A DNA stretch of 64,000 nt from Serratia surfactantfaciens (GCF_001642805.2 NZ_CP016948.1:4588001-4652000), one strand, 5' to 3'; positions 9,561 through 19,993 are shown, numbered from the stretch's first letter. Translations and numbers: made by a program. Notes: generated by a model from the sequence alone, not told the origin.

Positions 9561-10673
9561 GTGAACGCGATGCTGCAACGCCTGTCGCTCGGCATGCTGC
9601 TGCTGTGCGCCTTCAGCGCGGCGGCGGCCTGCGAGTGGCCGGGCTGGCAACAGTACAAGCAGTTCTACATCAGTCCGCAGGGGCGGGTGATCGACCCGAG
9701 CAGCCCGAACAAAATCACCACCTCGGAGGGGCAGAGTTACGGCCTGTTCTTCGCCCTGGTGGCCAACGACCGGCCGACCTTCGACCGGCTGTTGACCTGG
9801 ACGGAGAACAACCTGGCGGCGGGCGATCTCAGCGCGCATTTGCCTGCCTGGCTGTGGGGCGAAGGTGACGACAAGCAGTGGAAGGTGCTGGACGCCAACT
9901 CGGCATCGGACGCCGATCTGTGGATAGCATACAACCTGCTCGAAGCCGGCCGCCTGTGGAAAAGCCGGCGTTATCAAACCCTGGGAACGCTGCTGCTGCA
10001 ACGCATCGGCCGTGAGGAAGTGGCCGACATTCCCGGCCTGGGGTTGATGCTGCTGCCGGGCAAGGTCGGGTTCGTGGCGGAAGATCGCTGGCGCTTGAAC
10101 CCCAGCTATCTGCCGCCGCAGCTGTTGGCGCGCTTTGCGGCGCTGAACGGCCCGTGGCGCGCGATGCGTGAGATCAATCAGCGGCTGTGGCTGGACACCG
10201 CGCCGCACGGTTTCTCACCGGACTGGGTGGTGTGGCGGGTCGGCGCCGGCTGGCAGCCGGACACCGTCAAGCCGAACGTCGGCAGTTACGACGCCATTCG
10301 GGTCTACCTGTGGGCCGGCATGCTGGCGGACGACGATGAGCACAAGGCGGCGCTGCTTGAACGCTTCCAGCCGATGGCGCAGCTCACCGCCAAACAGGGC
10401 GTGCCGCCGGAGAAAACCGATACCGCCAGCGGCAAAACGACCGGCGACGGCCCGGTCGGTTTCTCCGCTTCCATGCTGCCGATGCTGGCGACGCAGGCTG
10501 AAGCGCTGGCGGTGCAGCGGCAGCGCATCAGCGATCATCCGCCGGGTGACGACGCCTATTTCAGCGCCTCGCTGACGCTGTTCGGCCAGGGGTGGGATCA
10601 ACAACGTTATCGCTTTAATCGTCAGGGTGAATTGCAACCCTCGTGGGACGGCCAATGCACAACTTCAAAATAA
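9561..10673 (+). CDS. bcsZ: periplasmic endo-1,4-beta-glucanase BcsZ (GH8)
   Basis: Cellulase of glycoside hydrolase family 8 that trims periplasmic cellulose and is needed for efficient export. A signal peptide ends near SAAAA. The proton donor Glu is in TSEGQSYG (about residue 56) and the second catalytic Asp in [10 protein letters not shown]. The full protein is about 370 aa, as in E. coli (368). The start is uncertain: GTG at 9561 gives an E. coli-like MNAMLQ N-terminus, ATG at 9570 is a slightly shorter alternative, and TTG at 9552 would overlap the bcsB stop. The last 19 bases overlap bcsC. Confidence 0.95.
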   Translation: MNAMLQRLSLGMLLLCAFSAAAACEWPGWQQYKQFYISPQGRVIDPSSPNKITTSEGQSYGLFFALVANDRPTFDRLLTWTENNLAAGDLSAHLPAWLWGEGDDKQWKVLDANSASDADLWIAYNLLEAGRLWKSRRYQTLGTLLLQRIGREEVADIPGLGLMLLPGKVGFVAEDRWRLNPSYLPPQLLARFAALNGPWRAMREINQRLWLDTAPHGFSPDWVVWRVGAGWQPDTVKPNVGSYDAIRVYLWAGMLADDDEHKAALLERFQPMAQLTAKQGVPPEKTDTASGKTTGDGPVGFSASMLPMLATQAEALAVQRQRISDHPPGDDAYFSASLTLFGQGWDQQRYRFNRQGELQPSWDGQCTTSK

Positions 10674-13600
10674 ACTGGCTGAATTTGATTCCGCTGAGTC
10701 TGGCGATGCTGCCGCAGGCGCGCGCCGCGGAGGCCGTGGCCCCGGAACAGTGGCTGTTGGAGCAGGTGCGCATCGGCGAGGCCGGCAACAAGGACGATCT
10801 GGTGCGCCAGTCGCTGTACCGGCTCGAGCTGATGGATCCGAACAACCCGGACGTGATCGCCGCGCGCATGCGTTTGGCGCTGCGGCAGGGCAACATGGCG
10901 CTGGCGCAGCAGCAGCTGGATAAGCTGAAAACCCTCGCGCCGCAGTCCAGCGCCTATCGCCAGGCGCAAATGAACATGCTGCTGACCCAGCCGGAAACCC
11001 GGCAAAAGCTGCAGCAGGCGCGCCTGATGGCGACCGCCGGCCGGTTGCCGGAGGCCAAGGCGCAGTACGATGCGCTGTTCCACGGCGAGCCGCCGACGCT
11101 CGACCTGGCGGTGGAATACTGGCGGCTGGTGGCGCGCTTGCCGGGGCAGGAAGCGAAGGCGCTGAAGCAGCTGCAGGCGCTGGACCAGCAATATTCAGGC
11201 AACGTGGCGCTGCGCATGTCGCTGGCGCGCATGCTGTTCAGTCAGAATCAGGACACGCAGGCTTATGAACTGCTGCAGAAGATCGCCGCCGATCCGGCCG
11301 GGCGCGGCGATGCTGCCGATCTGTGGTTGGACAAGGTCAAAGCGATGCCGGTCAGCGCGCAAAGCGTGGCGGCGCTCAACCGTTTCCTCGGCGTGTTCGA
11401 CACCGGCGATCAGGCGACCAGCGCCCGCGAAGAGCTGGCCAGACAGCAGAAATTGTTGGCCGATCCGGCCTATCAGGCGCGGGTGCGCGGCCTGGCGCAG
11501 GTGGATAAAGGCGGCAGCCGGGCGGCTATTCCGGAATTGCAAAAGGCGCTGGCGGCGACGCCGAACGACGCCGAGGTGCTGGGCGCGCTCGGCCAGGCCT
11601 ATTCGCGCGCCGGCAATCGCCCGCAGGCGCTGAAGCTGTTTCGTCAGGCGCTGGCCGCCGACAAGAACGGCTACGACAGCGGCAAGTGGCAAAGCCTGAT
11701 CAAGAGCACCGGCTACTGGCTGGCGATCGATGAGGGCGACAAGGCGCTGAAGGCCGGCAATCTCTCGCTGGCCCGCCAGAAATATCAGCAGGCGCGTCAG
11801 CTCGACGACAGCGACGGCGACGCGTTCATCGGCCTGGGCGATGTGGCGGTGGCGAGTAAAGATGACGCCGCGGCGGAAGGGTTTTATCGGCAGGCGCTGC
11901 GGCGCGATCCCGGTAACGGCAGCGCGTTGCGCGGCCTGGTGAATATCTATCAACGGCAGTCGCCGGAAAAAGCGTTGGCCTACCTTAATGGGCTGCCAGG
12001 CAGCCAGCAGGCCAAACTGCGCAGCACCCTCGACGGACTGCGGCTCGATATGCTGAAACAGCAGGCGGAGACATTGGCGGCGCAACAGCAGTGGCGGCAG
12101 GCGGCGGAAATCTATCGCCGCGCCCAGCCGATGGATCCCGACGACGTCTGGCTGACCTACCGCTACGCCCAAGCGCTGCGCCAGGCCGGGCAGCCGCAGC
12201 AGGCGGATGCCTTATTCCGACAGTTGGCGCAGCGTCAGCACGCTAATCCGCAGTTGGTCTACGCCTATGCGCTCTACCTTTCCGGCAGCGATCGCGACGA
12301 TCAGGCGCTGGCGCAGCTCAATACGCTGCCTGTTGCGCAGTGGAACGACAACATGCGCGAGCTGGCGCAGCGGCTGAAAATGCAGGCGGTGATCGATCAT
12401 GCCGAACGGCTGCGGGCGGCCGGTGACGAACCGGCGGCGGAAGCCTATCTGCGCCGGCAGCCGGCAGACACGCGCATCGATTTGCTGCTGGCCGACTGGG
12501 CGCTGGCGCGCGGGGAGTATGCGGCGGCGCTGGACGACTATCAGCGGGTGAAACGGCGTGAACCGAATAACCCGGATGCGCAGCTGGGCGAGATTGAAGC
12601 CTATGTAGCGCAGGGGGATCTGGAAGCGGCGCGGCAACGGCTGAAAACCGAACCGCAGCCACAAGACGCTTCGCTCAACAGCCAGCGGCGAGTCGCCAAC
12701 GCCTGGGGGGCGGTCGGCGATCCGCAGCAGGCCGAAGCTATCTTCGACCGACTGAAAACGGCGGCGGCTTCGGAGCCCGTCGGGCAGACCAAGGCGCTGG
12801 TTTACCGTGACGCCGCCCGGCTGGAGCGGGCTCAGCAACAGCCTGAGCGGGCGCAGCAGGATTACCGCCAGGCGATGGTGGCCAGCGGCATCACGCCGAC
12901 GCTGCCGCAGGACAATGACAGTTACACCTATTTGACGCGCAATAATCCGAGCGACGACTGGCTGAAACGCGGCATCCGTTCCGACGCGGCGGATCTGTAT
13001 CGACAGCAAGACGTGAACGTCACGCTCGATCACGATTACTGGCGCTCGAGCGGCACCGGCGGCATTTCCGATTTCAACGCGCACGACACCATGCTGCAGA
13101 TGGACATGCCGCTGTATGACGGGCGCGCCTTCTTGCGCACCGACACCGTGCAGCTGGATGCCGGCCGCTTCTCGACCGACGGCAGCGGCAAATACTACGA
13201 GACCTTCGGCACCTGCCACACGCAAGGGTGCCGCGGCGATGAACACCAGAAAACCACCGGTACCAGCGTGGCGGCCGGCTGGAAAAACGATCGCTGGGCC
13301 GCCGACATCGGCACGACGCCGATGGGCTTTGAGGTGGTCGACTGGACCGGCGGCCTGGCCTACAGCGGCGATTGGAACCACATCGGTTGGACGCTGGCGG
13401 CTTCGCGGCGGCCGATCTCCAGCTCGCTGCTGGCGTTCGGCGGCGCCAAAGACCCGAATACCGGCGTCACCTGGGGCGGCGTACGCGCCACCGGTGTCAG
13501 CCTGAGCGCCAGCTACGATCGCGGCGAGGCGAACGGCGTCTGGGCCGATCTCAGCGCGCACCAGATTACCGGCAAGAACGTGGCGGACAACCAGCGGCAG

Positions 13601-14128
13601 CGGTTGATGGCCGGCTATTACTACAAGCTGATCAACGAAGACAATCGCCGTCTGAGCGTCGGGCTCAATACCATGCTGTGGCACTATCAGAAGGATTTGA
13701 GCGGCTATTCGCTGGGACAGGGCGGCTATTACAGCCCGCAGCAATATCTGTCGCTGTCACTGCCGGTCAACTACCGCCAGCGCACCGAGAACTGGTCGTG
13801 GGAGCTGGGCGGTTCGGTGTCGTTGTCCCATTCAAAAACCGACAGCCAGCGCCGCTATCCGCTGCAGGGCCTGATCCCGGACTCGCTGCCCGACAAGTTC
13901 GCCGTCGAGGACGGCAGTTCCTCGAGCGGCGTCGGCTATACCCTGCGGGCGATCGTCGAACGCCGCCTCAGTTCGCACTGGACGCTCGGCGCCGGCATCG
14001 ATATCCAGCAGGCGAAAGACTATACGCCGAGCCACGCATTAATTTATCTGCGCTATTCGCTGGCCGGCTGGCAGGGGGATCTCGATTTGCCGCCGCAGCC
14101 GCTGACGCCATACGCCGACTTCAAGTAG
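10655..14128 (+). CDS. bcsC: cellulose export outer-membrane protein BcsC
   Basis: A 1157-aa export subunit, the same length as in E. coli. The order is: signal peptide (to about ARA at residue 24), a long periplasmic superhelix of tetratricopeptide repeats (to about residue 750), and a C-terminal 16-strand beta-barrel. Landmark stretches include [11 protein letters not shown] at the scaffold/barrel junction, [12 protein letters not shown], and a terminal [13 protein letters not shown]. The TPR part is thought to contact peptidoglycan and BcsB while the barrel forms the exit pore. The ATG at 10655 was preferred to a GTG four codons earlier because it gives the family N-terminus. Confidence 0.97.
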   Translation: MHNFKINWLNLIPLSLAMLPQARAAEAVAPEQWLLEQVRIGEAGNKDDLVRQSLYRLELMDPNNPDVIAARMRLALRQGNMALAQQQLDKLKTLAPQSSAYRQAQMNMLLTQPETRQKLQQARLMATAGRLPEAKAQYDALFHGEPPTLDLAVEYWRLVARLPGQEAKALKQLQALDQQYSGNVALRMSLARMLFSQNQDTQAYELLQKIAADPAGRGDAADLWLDKVKAMPVSAQSVAALNRFLGVFDTGDQATSAREELARQQKLLADPAYQARVRGLAQVDKGGSRAAIPELQKALAATPNDAEVLGALGQAYSRAGNRPQALKLFRQALAADKNGYDSGKWQSLIKSTGYWLAIDEGDKALKAGNLSLARQKYQQARQLDDSDGDAFIGLGDVAVASKDDAAAEGFYRQALRRDPGNGSALRGLVNIYQRQSPEKALAYLNGLPGSQQAKLRSTLDGLRLDMLKQQAETLAAQQQWRQAAEIYRRAQPMDPDDVWLTYRYAQALRQAGQPQQADALFRQLAQRQHANPQLVYAYALYLSGSDRDDQALAQLNTLPVAQWNDNMRELAQRLKMQAVIDHAERLRAAGDEPAAEAYLRRQPADTRIDLLLADWALARGEYAAALDDYQRVKRREPNNPDAQLGEIEAYVAQGDLEAARQRLKTEPQPQDASLNSQRRVANAWGAVGDPQQAEAIFDRLKTAAASEPVGQTKALVYRDAARLERAQQQPERAQQDYRQAMVASGITPTLPQDNDSYTYLTRNNPSDDWLKRGIRSDAADLYRQQDVNVTLDHDYWRSSGTGGISDFNAHDTMLQMDMPLYDGRAFLRTDTVQLDAGRFSTDGSGKYYETFGTCHTQGCRGDEHQKTTGTSVAAGWKNDRWAADIGTTPMGFEVVDWTGGLAYSGDWNHIGWTLAASRRPISSSLLAFGGAKDPNTGVTWGGVRATGVSLSASYDRGEANGVWADLSAHQITGKNVADNQRQRLMAGYYYKLINEDNRRLSVGLNTMLWHYQKDLSGYSLGQGGYYSPQQYLSLSLPVNYRQRTENWSWELGGSVSLSHSKTDSQRRYPLQGLIPDSLPDKFAVEDGSSSSGVGYTLRAIVERRLSSHWTLGAGIDIQQAKDYTPSHALIYLRYSLAGWQGDLDLPPQPLTPYADFK

Positions 14129-14153
14129 CCGGGAGGGGGAAGATTCGGAGTGT

Positions 14154-14186
14154 CGGACACCGGGGAGTTTTGTTACCCTGTGTCCG
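14154..14186. repeat. hairpin downstream of bcsC
   Basis: CGGACAC at 14154-14160 pairs with GTGTCCG at 14180-14186, with additional internal G/C pairing (GGG with CCC). It lies 25 bases after the bcsC stop. There is no T tract, so it looks like an mRNA 3'-end stabilising structure or a Rho-dependent end rather than a classic terminator. Confidence 0.5.
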
Positions 14187-14297
14187 GGTTGCGTTTGTCC
14201 GCTTTAGGAAAAGACTGAAACCCGCGATTTTCTTGGTTCTGCCTGCGGCATAGCCAGATAAAAACAGCCGATGATCGAGTATACTCAGCCCGGTTCG

Positions 14298-14328
14298 AGG
14301 GGGCGGGTAAGAGTCAGCCCCCTTTTTT
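14298..14328 (+). terminator. Rho-independent terminator between bcsC and hmsP
   Basis: GGGGGC (14299-14304) pairs with GCCCCC (14317-14322) and is followed by six T residues. A TATACT hexamer lies just upstream at 14280-14285. The structure could end the bcs transcript, act as an attenuator in the hmsP leader, or both. It shows that hmsP cannot start at the first in-frame ATG (14271), which would place the terminator inside the coding region. Confidence 0.8.
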
Positions 14329-14357
14329 GTTTCAGCCCGATTTTACGGAGAGCAGGT

Positions 14358-16364
14358 TTGCGGGTCAGGCGTTCGTTAACGATTAAGCAGATGGCGACGG
14401 TGTCCGGCGTGGCGCTGGTTACGATCTGCATTTTTATCGTGATCCAGTTATTCCACTTTGTGCAGCAGCGCAGGGATGACTACGCCCAGCAACTGGAGAA
14501 TATCGCCCACTCCGTGCGCCAGCCACTGGCGGAAGCGGTGCTGCGCATGGACGTGCCGGAAGCCAAAAAGGTGCTGAACACGCTGTTGCCGGTCGGCATT
14601 CTGAGCCGGGCGGATATCGTCTTGCCGAATGAGTTTCAGGCGCTGCATGCCAATTTTCCGCCGGAGCGGCCGGTGCCGACGCTGATCGCCCGGCTGTTTG
14701 AATTGCCTATCCAAATTTCCGTGCCGCTTTATTCGCTGGAGCGGGTGCCGGCCAACCAGCAGCCGCTGGCTTATCTGGTGCTGCAGGCCGATTCGTTCCG
14801 CATGTACCAGTTTATCCTCAGTATTTTGTCGACCATGCTGTCGACGTACCTGCTGCTGGCGCTGATCCTGTCGGTGGCCATCACCTGGTGCATGAACCGG
14901 CTGATGGTGCATCCACTGCGCGCGATGGCCAAAGAGCTGGAAAACATCTCGCAGGACGAAGCGCCTTATCACCAGCTGATGCTGCCGGCGCTGCATCAGG
15001 ACGACGAGCTCGGCCTGCTGGTGCGCAACTACAACCGCAATCAACAGACGCTGGCCAAGGCGCATGCCGACATGAGCCGCCTCAGCACCCGTCACCCGGT
15101 GACCGAACTGCCGAATGCGGTACTCTTGAACGCGCTGCTGGAACAGCATATCGCCTCCAGCCTGCGCCCTGAGCGTTTTAATCTGCTGGTGATCGGCATC
15201 GAGACGTTGCATGAGGCCTCCGGCGTGATGAGCCCGGCGATGCGTGAAGCCCTGCTGTTGGCGCTGGCGAAGAAACTGCGCGGCTGCATCGACGAAAACG
15301 GCGTGCTGGCGCAGCTGAGCAATACCGAATTCGCCATCCTGGCCAAGGGCATCGAGCGGCCGTTCCACGCCATGCAGCTGGCGCGGCGCATCATGGCGGA
15401 GATCAACGCGCCGTTGACGCTGGAAGGCCTGGCGCTGCGGCCTAACGCCAGCATCGGCATCGCGCACTACCTCAATCAGGAGGAGAGCGCGGAACAGCTG
15501 CTGCGCAGCGCTACCTCGGCGATGATGTCCGCGCACCGCGAAGGAAAAAATCAGATTCTGTTCTTCGAACCCAGCCTGACGGAACGCACGCAGAAGCGGC
15601 TGACGCAGGAGAGCGAGATCCTGCACGGCATTGAACAGCGGCATTTCACGCTGTTCCTGCAGCCGCAGATCGATATGCAGTCCAATGAGGTGATCGGCGC
15701 CGAAGCGCTGTTGCGTTGGCAACAGTACGACGGCAGCTATACCCTGCCGGCCGACGTCATCCCGCTTGCGGAAGAGCTGGGCGTGATCGTGCCCCTCGGC
15801 AACTGGGTGCTGGAAGAGTCTTGCCGTATCCTGGCGGACTGGCAGCAGCGCGGTATTGCGCTGCCGCTGGCGGTCAACGTTTCCGGCATTCAGATGCAGG
15901 ACGAGGCGTTCGTTCCGCATCTGAAAAGTCTGCTGGCACAGTATCGGATCGATCCGCGCAAGCTGCTGCTGGAGATCACCGAGACGGTACGCATCGACGA
16001 TCTCGACCGCGCGCTGGCGCTGCTGCGCGAGCTGCACGATCTGGGGCTGTCGATCGCGCTGGACGACTTCGGCATGGGCTACTCCAGCCTGGAGTACCTG
16101 AACCGGTTGAAATCCCTGCCGATCGATTTGATTAAAATCGACCGCAGCTTCATTCAGGGGCTGCCGGCCGACGATGCGATGGTGCGCATCGTCAGTTCGA
16201 TCTCCGAAGTGCTGGCGCTGCCGGTGATGGCCGAAGGCGTGGAAAACGCCGAGCAGCGCGACTGGCTGCTGCGGCACGGCATTCGCAGCGGGCAAGGGTT
16301 CCTGTTCGCCCGGCCGCTGCCGCGCGAAGCCTTCGAAGCCGAGTTTTGCCGCGCGGCGCCTTGA
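14358..16364 (+). CDS. hmsP: membrane c-di-GMP phosphodiesterase HmsP / PdeK (EAL)
   Basis: A 668-aa inner-membrane enzyme that hydrolyses c-di-GMP, like Y. pestis HmsP and E. coli YhjK/PdeK. From the chosen start, TM1 is at about 14-33, then a periplasmic sensor loop, TM2 at about 151-178 and a HAMP-like linker. A GGDEF domain follows whose signature is degenerate (LSNTEF at 320-325), so cyclase activity is unlikely. The EAL domain is intact: EALLRW at 449, then the conserved LLLEITET, LDDFGMGYSS, IKIDRSF and MAEGVEN motifs. The TTG start at 14358 follows ACGGAGAG at good spacing and yields the MRVRRSLTIKQM N-terminus typical of HmsP. It lies directly after the cellulose operon. Confidence 0.93.
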   Translation: MRVRRSLTIKQMATVSGVALVTICIFIVIQLFHFVQQRRDDYAQQLENIAHSVRQPLAEAVLRMDVPEAKKVLNTLLPVGILSRADIVLPNEFQALHANFPPERPVPTLIARLFELPIQISVPLYSLERVPANQQPLAYLVLQADSFRMYQFILSILSTMLSTYLLLALILSVAITWCMNRLMVHPLRAMAKELENISQDEAPYHQLMLPALHQDDELGLLVRNYNRNQQTLAKAHADMSRLSTRHPVTELPNAVLLNALLEQHIASSLRPERFNLLVIGIETLHEASGVMSPAMREALLLALAKKLRGCIDENGVLAQLSNTEFAILAKGIERPFHAMQLARRIMAEINAPLTLEGLALRPNASIGIAHYLNQEESAEQLLRSATSAMMSAHREGKNQILFFEPSLTERTQKRLTQESEILHGIEQRHFTLFLQPQIDMQSNEVIGAEALLRWQQYDGSYTLPADVIPLAEELGVIVPLGNWVLEESCRILADWQQRGIALPLAVNVSGIQMQDEAFVPHLKSLLAQYRIDPRKLLLEITETVRIDDLDRALALLRELHDLGLSIALDDFGMGYSSLEYLNRLKSLPIDLIKIDRSFIQGLPADDAMVRIVSSISEVLALPVMAEGVENAEQRDWLLRHGIRSGQGFLFARPLPREAFEAEFCRAAP

Positions 16365-16637
16365 GCGCCGCGTTACCTTTCCGGTACTTTTCCCTGTCCG
16401 AAAACCGCCATTCTCTCCCTACCTCTTTTGCGTTAGTGCAAACATAGGCTTACGCAATTTTCAGCTTTGCACCCGGACTGACGCGTTTCAGCTCTTAAAT
16501 TCACATCAACCCCGAGGCTGGGGTGCAACAAATTATTTCCATGTTGTTAAGTGGGTGTTATTTTCCGCGCAAGCAATGAACAGGCTGGATTTTTAGACTG
16601 CTGCCTGGTGCGTGTCTTCCCCCCATAGGATGTTCAT
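16365..16637 (+). promoter_or_regulatory. dctA upstream region
   Basis: This 273-bp gap contains AT-rich DNA and must hold the dctA promoter. dctA is CRP- and DcuR-controlled in E. coli, but only a single half-site-like TCACA (16501-16505) is visible. I therefore do not call an operator. Confidence 0.4.
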
Positions 16638-17924
16638 ATGAAAACAACGATTTTTAAGAGCCTCTATTTTCAGGTGCTGACGGCGATCACGCTGGGTATC
16701 CTGCTTGGCCACTTCTACCCTGACCTCGGCGCCCAAATGAAACCCCTGGGCGATGGCTTCGTCAAACTGATCAAGATGATTATCGCCCCGGTGATCTTCT
16801 GCACCGTGGTGACCGGCATCGCCGGTATGGAAAGCATGAAGGCGGTGGGGCGCACCGGCGCCATCGCGCTGCTGTATTTTGAAATCGTCAGCACCATTGC
16901 GCTGATTATCGGCCTGGTGATCGTCAACCTGGTGCAACCGGGCGCCGGCATGAACGTCGATCCCGGCACGCTGGACGCCAAAGCGGTGGCGGTCTATGCC
17001 GAGCAGGCGCAGCAGCAGGGCATCATTCCGTTCCTGCTGGATATCATCCCCGGCAGCGTGATCGGCGCGTTCGCCAGCGGCAACATTCTGCAGGTGCTGC
17101 TGTTCGCGGTGCTGTTCGGCTTCGCTCTGCATCGTCTGGGCGAGAAAGGGCAGCTGATCTTCAACGTGATCGACAGCTTCTCGCGAGTGATTTTCGGCAT
17201 CATCAACATGATCATGCGCCTGGCGCCGCTGGGGGCCTTCGGCGCCATGGCGTTTACCATCGGTAAATATGGCGTCGGCACGCTGGTGCAACTCGGCCAG
17301 CTGATCGTGTGCTTCTATATCACCTGTATCCTGTTCGTGGTGGTGGTGTTGGGCAGCATCGCCCGCGCCAACGGCTTCAGCATCTTCAAATTCGTCAACT
17401 ACATCAAAGAAGAGCTGCTGATCGTGCTGGGGACATCGTCGTCCGAGTCGGCGCTGCCGCGCATGCTGGATAAAATGGAGAAGCTGGGCTGCAAGAAATC
17501 GGTGGTGGGCCTGGTGATCCCGACCGGGTACTCCTTCAACCTGGACGGCACCTCGATCTACCTGACCATGGCCGCGGTGTTTATCGCGCAGGCGACCAAC
17601 ACCCATATGGACATCATGCATCAGGTTACCCTGTTGGTGGTGCTGCTGCTTTCTTCCAAAGGGGCGGCGGGCGTGACCGGCAGCGGCTTTATCGTGTTGG
17701 CCGCCACCATCTCCGCCGTCGGCCACCTGCCGTTGGCCGGCCTGGCGCTGATCCTCGGCATCGACCGCTTTATGTCGGAAGCCCGCGCGTTGACCAACCT
17801 GGTGGGCAATGGCGTGGCGACCGTGGTGGTGGCGAAATGGTGTAATCAGCTGGATGAGCAACAGCTGAAAGACACGCTGAACAACAAAAACGCCGGCGCG
17901 GACAAAACGCTGCCTTCCGCCTGA
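16638..17924 (+). CDS. dctA: aerobic C4-dicarboxylate:proton symporter DctA
   Basis: A 428-aa inner-membrane carrier of the DAACS (glutamate/dicarboxylate:cation symporter) family, exactly the E. coli length. It imports succinate, fumarate, malate and orotate. Signature stretches are the serine-rich reentrant loop [12 protein letters not shown], followed by [14 protein letters not shown] and the [13 protein letters not shown] hairpin, all intact. An AGGATG Shine-Dalgarno precedes the ATG. The order hmsP-dctA-yhjJ is the same as E. coli yhjK-dctA-yhjJ, which argues for a conserved ancestral block. Confidence 0.97.
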   Translation: MKTTIFKSLYFQVLTAITLGILLGHFYPDLGAQMKPLGDGFVKLIKMIIAPVIFCTVVTGIAGMESMKAVGRTGAIALLYFEIVSTIALIIGLVIVNLVQPGAGMNVDPGTLDAKAVAVYAEQAQQQGIIPFLLDIIPGSVIGAFASGNILQVLLFAVLFGFALHRLGEKGQLIFNVIDSFSRVIFGIINMIMRLAPLGAFGAMAFTIGKYGVGTLVQLGQLIVCFYITCILFVVVVLGSIARANGFSIFKFVNYIKEELLIVLGTSSSESALPRMLDKMEKLGCKKSVVGLVIPTGYSFNLDGTSIYLTMAAVFIAQATNTHMDIMHQVTLLVVLLLSSKGAAGVTGSGFIVLAATISAVGHLPLAGLALILGIDRFMSEARALTNLVGNGVATVVVAKWCNQLDEQQLKDTLNNKNAGADKTLPSA

Positions 17925-17937
17925 TATCGGCGGTAAA

Positions 17938-17963
17938 TCACCGGCCGCAGCCGCGGCCGGTGA
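17938..17963 (+). terminator. hairpin after dctA
   Basis: An 11-bp perfect inverted repeat (TCACCGGCCGC / GCGGCCGGTGA) with an AGCC loop lies 13 bases after the dctA stop. There is no strong T tract, so intrinsic termination is likely but not certain. Confidence 0.6.
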
Positions 17964-18120
17964 AGTTCTATCCCTGCCTCGTAACGATTTCTTGCATTAA
18001 AAACCCCGCTATCCATTATTTTTCACTCTAATGAGTGACATCCGCAAAGGCGCGCGGTCTAACACGATGGTACACTTTCTGCTTTCCGCCCCACTGTGAA
18101 ACTCAGGGCGTATTTTTATG

Positions 18121-18137
18121 ATTCCATTGAATGGAAT
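18121..18137. promoter_or_regulatory. perfect palindrome upstream of yhjJ
   Basis: ATTCCATT-G-AATGGAAT is an uninterrupted 8+1+8 inverted repeat located 48 bases before the yhjJ ATG, where an operator would sit. I do not recognise the binding protein. Confidence 0.5.
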
Positions 18138-18184
18138 ACACGCATTTGCATAAGAAATTGGATAGTCATTAAGTAGGGGTTCAC

Positions 18185-19687
18185 ATGCAGGGCACCAGAA
18201 TTCATCTTATAGTTGGTGGGCTGCTATTGGCTGCAGCCAGTAGCAGCGTGCAGGCTGAAGCACTACAACCCGATCCTGCCTGGCAGCAGGGGGCGTTGGC
18301 CAACGGGTTTTCATGGCAGATTCTCGATACGCCGCAGCGGCCGAGCGACCGCGTCGAACTGCGGCTGATCGTCAATACCGGCTCTTTGGTGGAGTCTTCT
18401 CAACAGACCGGCTTCGCCCACTTGCTGCCGCGGCTGGCGTTGGCGCGCAGCGAAAGCTTCACCGCGCCGCAGCTGCGCGCCCTGTGGCAACAGAGCGTGG
18501 ATAACGAACGGCCGCTGCCGCCGGCTATCATCTCGTATGACTTCACCATGTATAACCTCAGCTTGCCGAACAACCGGCCCGACCTGCTGAAGGAAGCGCT
18601 GGCCTGGCTGGCGGACACCACCGGCAAACTGGCGATCGACGAGCATACGGTGCATGCGGTGATGAACTCCAGCATCAATCCGGTCGGCACGTTCCCGCCC
18701 AATACCAAAGACGCCTGGTGGCGTTACCGCCTGAAGGGCTCGACGCTGCTGGCGCACGATCCGGCGCAGCCGGCGAAACGGCCGGTCAATCTCGAACAGC
18801 TGAAGAAATTCTATCAGCAGTGGTATACCCCGGACGCCATGACGCTGTTCGTGGTCGGCAAGGTCGACAGCCGCAGCCTGGGCGAGCAGATCAACAAGGC
18901 GTTCTCGCCGCTGCAAGGCAAGCGTGAAACCCCGGCCCCGATGCCGACCCTGACGCCGCTGCCGCAGCAGCCGGTGAGCCTGATCAGCGAGCAGGTGAAA
19001 CAGGATACGCTGTCGATCATGTGGGATTCGCCGTGGCACCCGATTCGCGATTCGCAGAGCCTGCTCCGCTATTGGCGTGGCGATCTCGCCCGCGAGGCGC
19101 TGTTCTGGCATCTCCAGCAAACGCTGGAAAAAAGCGACCAGAAGAACCTGCATCTGGGCTTTGACTGCCGCGTGCAGTACCAGCGCGGGCAGTGCGCCAT
19201 CCACCTGGATACGCCGAACAACAACCTGAACGGCAGCCTGGGCTTTATCGCCCGCGAGCTGGCCAACGTGCGTGACAACGGCCTGTCGAAAGAGGAATTC
19301 GATGCGCTGCTGGCGCAGAAAAACGATCAGCTGAGCAAGCTGTTCGCCACCTACGCCCGCACCGACACCGACGTGCTGATGAGCCAGCGCCTGCGTTCGC
19401 AGCAGAGCGGGGTGGTGGATATCGCGCCGGAGCTGTATCAGAAGCTGCGCCAGGAGTTCTTGTCCAGCCTGACGCTGGAGACGCTGAATCAGGCGCTGAA
19501 GCTGCAGCTGTCTCAGGAGGCGACGCTGGTGCTGTTGCAGCCGAAGGGCGAGCCGGAAATGAGCATGAAGCAGCTGCAGGAAACCTATGACGGCATCATG
19601 ATGCCGGCGCCGGCGGTGGTGACGGAAGAAGCCAAACCGGCCGACACCGCGGTGGCTGCGCCGGCGACGGACGCCAGCGCGCAGTAA
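18185..19687 (+). CDS. yhjJ: periplasmic M16-peptidase-like protein YhjJ
   Basis: A 500-aa secreted protein with a signal peptide (residues 1-24, ending VQA) and a pitrilysin/insulinase (M16) fold. The zinc signature HxxEH is replaced by HLLPR (in TGFAHLLPRLALA), so it should lack metallopeptidase activity, as in E. coli YhjJ. It keeps the non-catalytic M16 half-domains, for example QWYTPDAMTLFVVGKV, and ends in an Ala/Pro/Thr-rich tail. Its role is unknown; a chaperone-like or substrate-binding function is possible. It is monocistronic, with a palindrome in its promoter region. Confidence 0.93.
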   Translation: MQGTRIHLIVGGLLLAAASSSVQAEALQPDPAWQQGALANGFSWQILDTPQRPSDRVELRLIVNTGSLVESSQQTGFAHLLPRLALARSESFTAPQLRALWQQSVDNERPLPPAIISYDFTMYNLSLPNNRPDLLKEALAWLADTTGKLAIDEHTVHAVMNSSINPVGTFPPNTKDAWWRYRLKGSTLLAHDPAQPAKRPVNLEQLKKFYQQWYTPDAMTLFVVGKVDSRSLGEQINKAFSPLQGKRETPAPMPTLTPLPQQPVSLISEQVKQDTLSIMWDSPWHPIRDSQSLLRYWRGDLAREALFWHLQQTLEKSDQKNLHLGFDCRVQYQRGQCAIHLDTPNNNLNGSLGFIARELANVRDNGLSKEEFDALLAQKNDQLSKLFATYARTDTDVLMSQRLRSQQSGVVDIAPELYQKLRQEFLSSLTLETLNQALKLQLSQEATLVLLQPKGEPEMSMKQLQETYDGIMMPAPAVVTEEAKPADTAVAAPATDASAQ

Positions 19688-19694
19688 TTCGCAG

Positions 19695-19712
19695 CAGGGG
19701 GCGCAGGCCCCC
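19695..19712. terminator. hairpin between yhjJ and ppiC
   Basis: AGGGGGC and GCCCCCT form a 7-bp stem with a GCAG loop in the short convergent gap, ending at the ppiC stop. The symmetrical stem could end both transcripts. No T tract follows on either strand, so the call is tentative. Confidence 0.45.
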
Positions 19713-19993
19713 TAGTTGCGGTACAGCACCTTGATGATATGGTAACCGAACTGGGTTTTGACCGGGCCGTAGGGTTTGAGCAGCGGAATGCTGAACACCG
19801 CTTTGTCGAACGCCGGTACCATCGCGCCCTTGTTGAATTCGCCCAGCGAGCCGCCGTTGCGTTTTGACGGGCAGCTCGAGTATTTGCGCGCCAGCGTGTC
19901 GAAGCTGACGCCGCGCTTCAGCTTGGCCAGCAGCTCGTTGGCCAGCTTTTCATTGTCTACCAGAATGTGCAGGGCGCACGCCGTTTTTGCCAT
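19712..19993 (-). CDS. ppiC: parvulin-type peptidyl-prolyl isomerase PpiC
   Basis: A small cytosolic rotamase of 93 aa, the E. coli size, made of a single parvulin domain. Conserved positions include LHILV at the N-terminus, [15 protein letters not shown], the [11 protein letters not shown] active-site segment and the C-terminal [10 protein letters not shown]. The ATG at 19991-19993 gives [12 protein letters not shown] as in E. coli; a longer upstream extension lacks support. It is convergent with yhjJ and divergent from rep. In E. coli, ppiC lies between ilvC and rep, so the yhjJ neighbour is specific to this lineage. Confidence 0.95.
   Translation of the reverse strand: MAKTACALHILVDNEKLANELLAKLKRGVSFDTLARKYSSCPSKRNGGSLGEFNKGAMVPAFDKAVFSIPLLKPYGPVKTQFGYHIIKVLYRN

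Noticed and set aside
12212..13744. Long minus-strand frame opposite bcsC
   Set aside because: It is a shadow of the TPR/barrel coding sequence, with no start signal or family.
14271..14357. N-terminal extension of HmsP from ATG 14271
   Set aside because: It would translate through a strong intrinsic terminator and adds 29 residues not found in HmsP proteins.
14448..16295. Long minus-strand frame opposite hmsP
   Set aside because: The composition is that of a complement of an EAL-domain gene, with no recognisable motif.
16490..16505. Possible CRP site upstream of dctA
   Set aside because: Only the TCACA half is present; the partner half-site reads AGCTC, too poor a match to call.
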